Shown one piece after another: positions 55,666-64,000 of a stretch of 64,000 bases of DNA. The notes beneath the pieces are model-generated. The model was given only the letters and a program-made list of their open reading frames with translations, did no database searches and was not told the DNA's origin. Position 1 is the first letter of the stretch. Each line of letters starts with the position of its first letter. This DNA comes from Litorilituus sediminis (GTDB taxonomy: Bacteria > Pseudomonadota > Gammaproteobacteria > Enterobacterales > Alteromonadaceae): assembly GCF_004295665.1 (NCBI RefSeq), contig NZ_CP034759.1, forward strand, positions 2,914,001 to 2,978,000. The letters are read 5' to 3'. Position numbers and translations under genes: made by a program.

Positions 55666-56215
55666 GTGCTCCTTGTCTAACAAACAAAGCGGTTTTACTT
55701 TAGTTGAAATCATAATCGGTATTGTTGTGCTTTCAATTTCTTTAGCCATAGTGTCTACCTTGATTGCGCCGACTGAAGAGCAAAGTGCTGATAACCTTTT
55801 ACAAATTAAAGCGGCAGAGTTAGGGCAAAGTTATTTAAATGATATTACCAGCCGCGCCTTTGATCATAATTCTGATATGGCGGGAGGTCGAATTCGTTGT
55901 GGTGAGCCTAATGCTATTGTTAACCCTTGTTCTGTAGCATTAGGGGCAGAGCCGGGAGAAACAAATCGTAACTTATTCAATGATGTTGATGATTTTCATA
56001 ACTATACATCGAATAGTGATGCGATTGATGATGGTTTAGATGCAGGTTATCGCAATTTTAAAGTGGCGGTCACCGTGGTTTATGCTGGGTGTGACTTAGG
56101 CTTAGGGAACTGTCCTAATGCTGAGGGGAATTTGTTAGCAAAAAAAATTACCGTCACGGTTACCACGCCATTGGGCACACCAATTGACTTTGCTACCTAT
56201 AAGACGAATTTTTAA
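55655..56215 (+). CDS. mshD: MSHA minor pilin MshD
   Basis: About 186 aa: leader MRIKCSLSNKQSG followed by FTLVEIIIGIVVLSISLAIVSTLI. The body contains cysteine pairs (RCGEPNAIVNPC and CDLGLGNC). The ATG at 55655 has TGAGGG eight nt upstream and overlaps the end of mshC; the stop overlaps the mshO start (TAATG at 56215). Confidence 0.88.
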   Translation: MRIKCSLSNKQSGFTLVEIIIGIVVLSISLAIVSTLIAPTEEQSADNLLQIKAAELGQSYLNDITSRAFDHNSDMAGGRIRCGEPNAIVNPCSVALGAEPGETNRNLFNDVDDFHNYTSNSDAIDDGLDAGYRNFKVAVTVVYAGCDLGLGNCPNAEGNLLAKKITVTVTTPLGTPIDFATYKTNF

Positions 56216-57102
56216 TGATGTTGCCACCTAGATTCACCCCACGTTCAGCCCTTACCTTGAGTTCATGCCGAGCCATGTTAGTCGTTGGCTTTACACTAAT
56301 GGAGATGATTGTTGTTATTATTATCTTAGGTGTTATGGCGGTTGGTATTGCTGGTTTTATTACTTTAAGCACACAAACTTATGTCAATGTGAGCGAGCGT
56401 GATGAACTGCTTTCTAGCGCTCGCTTTGCCATTGAACGTTTAAATCGTGAAGTCAGAAATGCTGTACCTAATAGCATACGTGTTCTTAGCACAAGTACTC
56501 ATCAGTGTTTAGAGTTTGTCCCGACGATTGCTAGCACCATTTATACTGATATTGCCGTAACGCCTGAAGCGCCGCGTACTGACTTAAGCGTTATTCGTAT
56601 TATCGATAATAACGATAATAATTATGTTTGTGCCGACGGTAGTTGTAATGACTTTGTCAGCGTTTACCCTATTTTGCCTAACGGTAATGATATTTATTTG
56701 CCAGCCAATGCTAAAACCTTTGCTATGGCGCGTTATACGCCAGCAGGTGCTGTCGGAACCATCACTTTAAATAATAATCAGGCTTTTAGTGAACACTCAC
56801 CGACAAATCGTGCTTATATTTTTAATAGCCCAGTATCATTTTGCATAGAAGATAACGGCGCTAACATGTATCGATATGCGAATTATGGCTTTAATCAGGT
56901 TCAAATACTGCCTAACACCGTGGGCATGGCGAAATCTTTAATGGCAGAATCGTTGGATAATAGCGGAATACCTGCGTTTGTATTACAACATGCAACGTTA
57001 CAGCGAAATGCTGTGGTGCAGATAAAGCTAAAATTTGTTAGAGACAGTGGCAATGAAAGCGTTGTTTTTGATAACAACATTCATATTAATAATGTACCTT
57101 AA
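56215..57102 (+). CDS. mshO: MSHA minor pilin MshO
   Basis: A 295-aa PilW-like minor pilin. The leader is long (25 residues, ending MLVVG), with FTLMEMIVVIIILGVMAVGIAGFI as the helix and Glu5 kept (FTLME). It is the largest of the minor pilins here, as is usual for MshO. Cysteines occur in YVCADGSC. Translation is coupled to mshD. Confidence 0.88.
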   Translation: MMLPPRFTPRSALTLSSCRAMLVVGFTLMEMIVVIIILGVMAVGIAGFITLSTQTYVNVSERDELLSSARFAIERLNREVRNAVPNSIRVLSTSTHQCLEFVPTIASTIYTDIAVTPEAPRTDLSVIRIIDNNDNNYVCADGSCNDFVSVYPILPNGNDIYLPANAKTFAMARYTPAGAVGTITLNNNQAFSEHSPTNRAYIFNSPVSFCIEDNGANMYRYANYGFNQVQILPNTVGMAKSLMAESLDNSGIPAFVLQHATLQRNAVVQIKLKFVRDSGNESVVFDNNIHINNVP

Positions 57103-57206
57103 TAGTTAGCAAGCCTATTGGACTATTCTTGCTAAAGTGGCGGCATAAGGTTACCTTTAATATCAGTGATTAATAGCACTGATTTGTATAGTAAAAGTAG
57201 TAAAGC

Positions 57207-57665
57207 ATGATGTATTTACAGCCGAAAAAGCAGTCTTTAGTAAAGCAACAAGGCAGTGCCTTGATGCTAGCTTTGTTTGTGATGATCGTTTTAATGCTTC
57301 TTGGTAGCGCCTTAGTGAAAATATTATCCACCAGTAGTGAAACTATTGCTCAAGAAGTGATAGGGACTCGTGCCTTAATGGCGGCCAATGCTGGCATGCA
57401 AGCGCACCTACAAAAAACCTTTCCGCTTAATACGCCAAACCCACAGGCATGCCCGGCCGATTTTAGTTACGATTTAAGCGCAGTTGATGGCTTGAAGCAC
57501 TGCTGGGCTCATGTTACCTGCATAGCTTATAGCACTCCTGCTCCAGGAGAGAGTTATTATCGTTTTGTTAGTCAAGGAGACTGTGGCAGCAGTGCTATTG
57601 ACTCTGAAAGTATCGGTATTGTCCGTAGTTCCCGTACACTACAAGTTGAAGCGAGGAATTTATAA
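57207..57665 (+). CDS. mshP: MSHA biogenesis protein MshP (PilX-like)
   Basis: A 152-aa protein with a leader ending QQG and the helix SALMLALFVMIVLMLLGSALVKIL. The Glu5 of true pilins is absent, as in PilX/GspK-type minor subunits. The C-terminal part has four cysteines. It follows mshO after 104 bp, and its stop overlaps the mshQ start (TAATG at 57665). Confidence 0.85.
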   Translation: MMYLQPKKQSLVKQQGSALMLALFVMIVLMLLGSALVKILSTSSETIAQEVIGTRALMAANAGMQAHLQKTFPLNTPNPQACPADFSYDLSAVDGLKHCWAHVTCIAYSTPAPGESYYRFVSQGDCGSSAIDSESIGIVRSSRTLQVEARNL

Positions 57666-60600
57666 TGTTAACTCGTTTTGTGGGTATTTTCTTAGTAGTT
57701 TTCGCATCGATACTGACCAACCTTGCTTATGGAGCGGCTTGTTTAGATATTTTCCCAGGAGCTACTAATGACAATTTAGCTAATAAAGGGCTTGAATTTA
57801 TTAATGTGCCACCATTTACTGGTGCAGATTGGTATTTAACGAATCCAGATCATATCCCCTTGGGCGATAGCCAACATTTAAGCTGGTACAGCCAACAAAT
57901 AATTACCGTTAGCTCAACGCCTGTATCTGAAACTACAGCTAGGCTCTATATTGCCAATGGCGCTAGTTGGACTAATGCAAAAATTAACGTTGGCGGCAAC
58001 CCTGAAGATTTGATCATTATCGTTAATGGCAGTATGGCTATCAGTGGTGGAATTAGTGGTGGCAATACGGAAATTAATGCCATTATCTATGCAACTGGCT
58101 CAATCACTATCACAGGTAAGGTTGAAATTAATGGCGCGGTGGCCGCGGAAGGTGCACTCAGCACCACGCCGAGTGCTGATATCGATTATGATGATGATGC
58201 AATAGCTGCCGCTGATTTTAATGGTATGTGTGATAATGGTGCTGCTACTGTCACGCCAATATTAGACTTTCACTTTGACGAGTGTTCATATACTGGCGCT
58301 GCTAATGAGGTAATTGACTCTGTTGGCAACTATGCTGGCACAGCGATGAATGGCTTAAATACTGCTGATGCTGGGCAAATAGAAAAATTTGCGCAAATCA
58401 CTGATGATCAACACTATGTAGATACCTCAGTACCGCTGCCATCATCTTATAGTGTCAGCACTTGGTTTAAAAAGCCAACCGCGACAACAGGTAATGATTA
58501 TTTTGTGCTAGGGGCAATGGCATCGGGTGGCGATTTATTATATTTAGATCGTAGCAATAGTTGGCGATGGGGCGTATATGATGGCAGTAACGCTAGCAAT
58601 GGTAGCTATTCTTTTGCCAGCTTAGATGATAACTGGCATCACCTTACGCTTGTATACAACGCCGGACAAACATTGCTTTATATAGATGGTGTGCAGGTAG
58701 ACTCTGTTAACCGCGTGCCTGCGGGTACTTTAAAATATATTGCCACTTCTTTTGATCAGGTTAATAGCAGTAGCCCACAAGGCTTTAGAGCACCTTTAGA
58801 TGAATTTATGGTCTTTGATGGCGTGCTGTCGGCAGGTGCAATTCAAACCCTATACAATAATCAGCTTGCTCAGAATAATTATGATGGCACAGCGAGAGCG
58901 CCGGTTGTTTGTCAGTCGCTATTAGCTCTGTATAAATTTGAGCAAACTGATTTTTCAACACAAATTGATGATACTAGTGGCTTAGATAACCATGCAGCAA
59001 ACCTCTTTGGTGGTTTATCAACCCCAGATGGTAAATATTGTCGCGGTTTTGAAAGCGAGAGCTGGAATGACTCGAACGCTATTACCGATTCTTTTAGGTC
59101 GCCGCTAGATGTTAATGACAATATCGGCTTACAGGGCACCATTAGTTTTTGGTTCCAAAGCCGTATAGATTGGGATCAGGGGCAAGAGCGGGTATTGTTT
59201 GACGCCAGCGCAGGCAGCAACCAAACTGATAAATATTTTGTTTTTGAAATTCAGCAAGATGGCCGCTTGAAGTTTGCTTTTGAAGACTCTGTTGATAGTG
59301 ACTTTAACATTATAGAGCCGCTTAATTATAATCGCAGCGCCGATATTTGGTATTACCTTACGGTAACTTGGGATTACGTTAATAATAGCTTTGCCATTTA
59401 TGTTGATGGCAACTTGGTGAGTCAACAAACCCGTAATACCAATGGCGCTATGGGGGAGTTACTGCCGATTGTTTTTGGTGACAACTCTTCTGACTATACC
59501 CAAGCAGGCAATTCAAATATTGCTTCACCTTATTCTTCATTTGGCAATTATGATGAAGTACGCATTTATAATCGCGTGCTTTCGCAAGCAGAAATTCAAG
59601 CGGATCGTGATGATGATACTGGCTGTGAAAAGAACCTTATTGCTGAGTGGCGCATGGACGAAATAAATTGGTCGGGTGCTAGTGGTGAAGTGCTAGATCA
59701 AATTGCTAATTTCCATGGGCAGGCATTTAATGGCGCGAATACCCAAAGCAGTGAACCAGCCAGAGTGGGGAATCCGGGTACTTGTGGTTATGGTGTTTTT
59801 GATGGCATTGATGACTATGTCGCCATTGCTGATGATCCTGCTTTTGATTTAGAAGAGCAGTTAACTGTTTCCGCATGGGTATACCCTGAGAGTTTACCTA
59901 GCTCAGATCTTATGACCATTTTGTCTAAAGATGAAAATTATGAATTTCATCTTACCCCACAAGGGGAAATTAACTGGTGGTGGCAAACCAATTCATATAC
60001 TAGCAGTGGCGCCAATATCACCCCAGGTAATTGGTATCACATAGCGATTACGTATCAAGATGGTCAGCAAGTTATTTATGTTAATGGTGTTGATAGGGGC
60101 GCGCGAACTTACTCGGGTAGCTTAGTGCTTAACAATGACCCAATCCAGATAGGTCAAGATCAATTCCACCCTGGTCGATATTTTCATGGTCGTATTGATG
60201 AAGTACGCATCTATGACTATGCCCTTAATTCAGGAGAAACGAATGCGGTTTATCAAGACACGCATCCGTGTACTATTTATATAGATCACTTTGAAATTGA
60301 CACCTTAGATGAGCAAGGCTTAACTTGTGAAGCGGATAATATTGTTATCAGGGCATGTGCGGATGCAAGTTGTAGTACGTTAAATACCGATGAATTTACC
60401 GTAGAGCTGTTAGTTAACAATACCAGTAAGGGCAATATTACCTTCTCAGGTGGTAGTGTAACTACAGACTATGTTCATACTACAGCGGGTAATGCCGCGT
60501 TAAGCTTAAGTCAGGCCTATTCGTGTCGAAACTCGACTACTTCCCCCTGTAATGTAGATTTTAGAGATGCTGGTTTTGTTATCAATAATGCCTTAGGTGA

Positions 60601-62449
60601 TGGTATTCCACACCAAATATCTGGTAAGCCATCCGATACTGGTTACAATGCAAGAGACTTGTATCTGAAAGCGGTAAAAACAGATGATTCAACCGGGGCT
60701 TGTGTTGGGCTATTTCCAGATGGTGCTGATGTACCTGTGAACTTGTCTTATACCTGTCACGGTGACAGTAGCGCCTGCTCTAGTAATTTAACGCTAACCA
60801 ACAATGGCGCAGATAAGCTGCTTACTCAGACTGCAGCTTCACATAGTTTACGATTTTCTGCTGACTCAACAGCCTATTTTTCATTAACTTACCCTGATGC
60901 AGGCAAATTAATTTTGAATGCTCAAAAGCTAGTTGAGGTAGAAGATTCGCAAGGAAATAAAGAAACGCTTAATTTACAGACATCTTCCAATGCTTTTGTT
61001 GAAAAGCCTTTTGCTTTTAAGTTGGACTTTTCTGCTGATAGCAATGCGGGTGATGCATATGCACTAGATCCAGATGGTAGTAAATTTAAAGTCGCTGGTG
61101 ATACCTTTAAGATGACAGCAACTGCAGTACAGTGGGCAAATGGTCAGGATACTGATAATAATGGCATTCCTGATGATTTAACTGCCGTTACAGGCAACGC
61201 CACTGCTAATCACTTTGATGCTAAATCGTTAACTACCACTCACACATTACAATTACCCTTGGGTGGACAGCAGGGAATATTAACCGCAGAGCAATCGAAC
61301 ACATTCGCCAATAGTGTTGTCACCAATGATTTTAATTACAGTGAAGTCGGTATCATTCAATTAAACACTGAAATTGAAGGTGTTGGTTCTAATAGTGGTG
61401 ATTACCTTGGCGCAGGTAATGTATTTGGTGAAGTACAAAATGTTGGCCGTTTTATTCCTGCCTATTTTGATTTAGCACAGAATGATGGTGCACTCGCCGT
61501 TTATTGCGATATCAATCCTCCAACTCTGCCATTTGCTTATGTAGGCCAGAAGCAGCAAAGTGATAATAGTATCGGTGCTATTCGTTATGGAAATGGTATT
61601 AATGATAATCCTAGTTTTACCATTACGGCTATGTCAAAGAACGGTGCTAATGTCACGCAAAACTACACTGGCGCTTTTATGAAGCTTGTGGAAACAAGTA
61701 TTGAACGCGTGACCCCTACTTTGGATAGCGATATTGTTAACAATCTCGGTAGCTTAGGCAATCAATTAGCTATTGAAGCTAATATTAATAAAATTTCTAC
61801 CAAATATTTACAGGAAAATGAAGCCGAGGGCGTGATAACCGTAACCTATAAAGATGAAGATAATTATTTTTATGAGCATGTACTAAATGCACAACGAAAC
61901 TTAATTACGTCAGATATTGATTTATTGGTTAATGCGATTACAGATGAAGATGGGGTTGTGCCTGAGAATCCAGCTGTTCCGGTATTAACCCTAGAGCCAA
62001 CAGGGGTCGAAGTGCGCTTTGGCAGAGCAAACCTGGCCAACAGCTATGGCCCAGAGACCTCTCCTTTACCGCAAGAATTGTCTGTTGAATATTTTAAGGA
62101 TGGTAATTATTTACTAGCAGATACCGATAGTTGCAGTCAGTATAACAGTGCTAATGTCAGCTATGGTCTTCCAAATGAACCTGGTATTAGTGCTAGCGAT
62201 ATAGAAGCAGTCACTGGTAATTTTGTTGAAGTGCTTGACCCTCCTAATGGCTTAACCCGTGCTATTGTCATTAAAGCGCCAGGTGCCGGCAATACGGGTC
62301 AAGTACGGGTTAATTATAATATTTATGACTGGCTCAAGTTTGATTGGAGCGGTAATGGAAGCTTTACCGAAAACCCATGGGCAATTGCCACTTTTGGAAC
62401 TTATCGTGGTAATGATCGCATTATTTATCAGCGAGAAGTGAGCCGATAA
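57665..62449 (+). CDS. mshQ: MSHA surface protein MshQ with three LamG-like domains
   Basis: A 1594-aa secreted protein with a signal peptide (cleavage near AYGAA, residue 22). The N-terminal part (about 75-165) is a right-handed beta-type segment (IIIVNGSMAISGGISGGNTEINAIIYATGSITITG). Three concanavalin/LamG-type domains follow at about 200-400, 415-650 and 660-870. Each has the pair 'W-H/Y-H/Y-L/I ... Y-I/V-DG' (DNWHHLTLVYN, IWYYLTVTWDY, GNWYHIAITYQ) and a closing DE-x-x-I/V-Y/F-x-x-x-L motif. The C-terminal half is the DUF6701 region typical of MshQ. It is likely an adhesin or tip component exported with the pilus. Confidence 0.9.
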   Translation: MLTRFVGIFLVVFASILTNLAYGAACLDIFPGATNDNLANKGLEFINVPPFTGADWYLTNPDHIPLGDSQHLSWYSQQIITVSSTPVSETTARLYIANGASWTNAKINVGGNPEDLIIIVNGSMAISGGISGGNTEINAIIYATGSITITGKVEINGAVAAEGALSTTPSADIDYDDDAIAAADFNGMCDNGAATVTPILDFHFDECSYTGAANEVIDSVGNYAGTAMNGLNTADAGQIEKFAQITDDQHYVDTSVPLPSSYSVSTWFKKPTATTGNDYFVLGAMASGGDLLYLDRSNSWRWGVYDGSNASNGSYSFASLDDNWHHLTLVYNAGQTLLYIDGVQVDSVNRVPAGTLKYIATSFDQVNSSSPQGFRAPLDEFMVFDGVLSAGAIQTLYNNQLAQNNYDGTARAPVVCQSLLALYKFEQTDFSTQIDDTSGLDNHAANLFGGLSTPDGKYCRGFESESWNDSNAITDSFRSPLDVNDNIGLQGTISFWFQSRIDWDQGQERVLFDASAGSNQTDKYFVFEIQQDGRLKFAFEDSVDSDFNIIEPLNYNRSADIWYYLTVTWDYVNNSFAIYVDGNLVSQQTRNTNGAMGELLPIVFGDNSSDYTQAGNSNIASPYSSFGNYDEVRIYNRVLSQAEIQADRDDDTGCEKNLIAEWRMDEINWSGASGEVLDQIANFHGQAFNGANTQSSEPARVGNPGTCGYGVFDGIDDYVAIADDPAFDLEEQLTVSAWVYPESLPSSDLMTILSKDENYEFHLTPQGEINWWWQTNSYTSSGANITPGNWYHIAITYQDGQQVIYVNGVDRGARTYSGSLVLNNDPIQIGQDQFHPGRYFHGRIDEVRIYDYALNSGETNAVYQDTHPCTIYIDHFEIDTLDEQGLTCEADNIVIRACADASCSTLNTDEFTVELLVNNTSKGNITFSGGSVTTDYVHTTAGNAALSLSQAYSCRNSTTSPCNVDFRDAGFVINNALGDGIPHQISGKPSDTGYNARDLYLKAVKTDDSTGACVGLFPDGADVPVNLSYTCHGDSSACSSNLTLTNNGADKLLTQTAASHSLRFSADSTAYFSLTYPDAGKLILNAQKLVEVEDSQGNKETLNLQTSSNAFVEKPFAFKLDFSADSNAGDAYALDPDGSKFKVAGDTFKMTATAVQWANGQDTDNNGIPDDLTAVTGNATANHFDAKSLTTTHTLQLPLGGQQGILTAEQSNTFANSVVTNDFNYSEVGIIQLNTEIEGVGSNSGDYLGAGNVFGEVQNVGRFIPAYFDLAQNDGALAVYCDINPPTLPFAYVGQKQQSDNSIGAIRYGNGINDNPSFTITAMSKNGANVTQNYTGAFMKLVETSIERVTPTLDSDIVNNLGSLGNQLAIEANINKISTKYLQENEAEGVITVTYKDEDNYFYEHVLNAQRNLITSDIDLLVNAITDEDGVVPENPAVPVLTLEPTGVEVRFGRANLANSYGPETSPLPQELSVEYFKDGNYLLADTDSCSQYNSANVSYGLPNEPGISASDIEAVTGNFVEVLDPPNGLTRAIVIKAPGAGNTGQVRVNYNIYDWLKFDWSGNGSFTENPWAIATFGTYRGNDRIIYQREVSR

Positions 62450-62471
62450 TTTCTTGGTACTTTCAAACGAT

Positions 62472-62506
62472 AAGGCAATTTTGCACTGAAAAGTTGCCTT
62501 TTTTAT
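62472..62506 (+). terminator. intrinsic terminator after mshQ
   Basis: AAGGCAA and TTGCCTT form the base of a hairpin with an inner TTTT/AAAA stem and a one-base bulge, followed by TTTTTAT. It ends the MSHA transcript 22 nt after the mshQ stop. Confidence 0.8.
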
Positions 62507-62659
62507 CAACTGAAATTTTTACTGACAAAATTTCCTCATTTTCCTTATCTCTTGGCGGATTTCTTATAAAAAAAGCAACACATTAGCCTAATACTAAGGT
62601 ATGATTGTTCGATCTGTGATTTGCTTTATTGCTATCACTACTTAATTGGCCATTTTTAA

Positions 62660-63718
<1,059 letters not shown>

Positions 63719-63895
63719 AAACTATAAATTTTCTTTGTTATTTAGCTCTATTACTTCGTTAAAGGTACTCATTGGCAAAAGCCAACTCCGTGCCTTTGCC
63801 TCGTACTAGAACTGAATAACTTTGAAAATTTAGCAGTTTAGATAATGTATTTTATTTTAGGTACTTAACTGACAAACGGCCATTCTAGTTCTCCT

Positions 63896-64000
63896 ATGAA
63901 TCCAATTTTTAAACATGGACCATCACCACAGCACCGACTTATCTTGGTGCTGTGTTGTTCTGCGGCTTTGATATTTTTTGATCACAAAATGTCGAGCTTT
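63896..64000 (+). CDS. mreC: rod shape-determining protein MreC (5' part, cut by window end)
   Basis: 35 codons are visible, MNPIFKHGPSPQHRLILVL and onward, with a hydrophobic signal-anchor LILVLCCSAALIFF followed by DHK. This matches the short cytoplasmic tail and anchor of MreC, and the gene lies directly after mreB. The reading frame is open to the last base of the window. The 177-bp gap after mreB has no clear hairpin. Confidence 0.85.
   Translation, partial: MNPIFKHGPSPQHRLILVLCCSAALIFFDHKMSSF

Noticed and set aside
57665-62449. Antisense and alternate-frame open frames inside mshQ and the RND gene
   Set aside because: They have no ribosome sites or recognisable domains and overlap well-supported coding sequence entirely.

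Overview
The window is a 64 kb chromosomal segment of a marine gammaproteobacterium. AT-rich coding sequence, a complete mannose-sensitive haemagglutinin (MSHA) type IV pilus locus abutting mreB, an rpsF-priB-rpsR-rplI operon and several c-di-GMP proteins fit the Alteromonadales, most like Colwelliaceae (Colwellia/Thalassotalea type). The family placement is inferred from overall character, not from a database search.

Layout. 1-5118 is the 3' part of an rRNA operon: 16S end, tRNA-Ile(GAU), 23S, 5S, then a tandem array of three decayed 5S-like copies, each with its own copy of the operon terminator. 5.2-14.8 kb holds a crotonase, a LysE-type exporter, a large periplasmic-sensor diguanylate cyclase, a QEGLA-motif metalloprotease, an Abi_2/HEPN gene (the one clearly accessory gene), tRNA-His and a DUF1285 gene. 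14.8-20.5 kb is a molybdenum-cofactor cluster: moaA-mobA-moaB-moaC-moaD-moaE-moeB leftward and moeA rightward, diverging from a 303-bp region with a perfect FNR-type box. 20.6-27.4 kb has a small unknown gene, hemL, pyrB, an unknown membrane protein, hemJ, a ClC channel, a DUF6776-like coiled-coil protein and erpA. 27.5-36.3 kb has a GAF-GGDEF protein, a two-gene RND efflux system, an HD-GYP/GGDEF pair and a small Sel1-repeat protein. 36.4-43.5 kb holds rnr, rlmB, an HBM-type chemoreceptor and the S6/PriB/S18/L9 operon.

43.6-62.4 kb is the MSHA locus in the order mshI, a PilN-like gene, J, K, L, M, N, E, G, F, B, A, C, D, O, P, Q. It encodes the assembly platform, secretin, ATPase, major pilin, minor pilins and a very large surface protein with three LamG-like domains. 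It is followed by mreB and the start of mreC. No mshH (EAL/GGDEF-type) gene precedes mshI.

Themes. c-di-GMP runs through the window: three GGDEF proteins with intact I-sites, one HD-GYP protein, and an MshE ATPase with MshEN-type c-di-GMP motifs, so local genes could make, degrade and read the signal that drives pilus extension. The least ordinary DNA is the degenerate 5S array, which no standard gene call explains. No complete insertion sequence, prophage or CRISPR array was seen.
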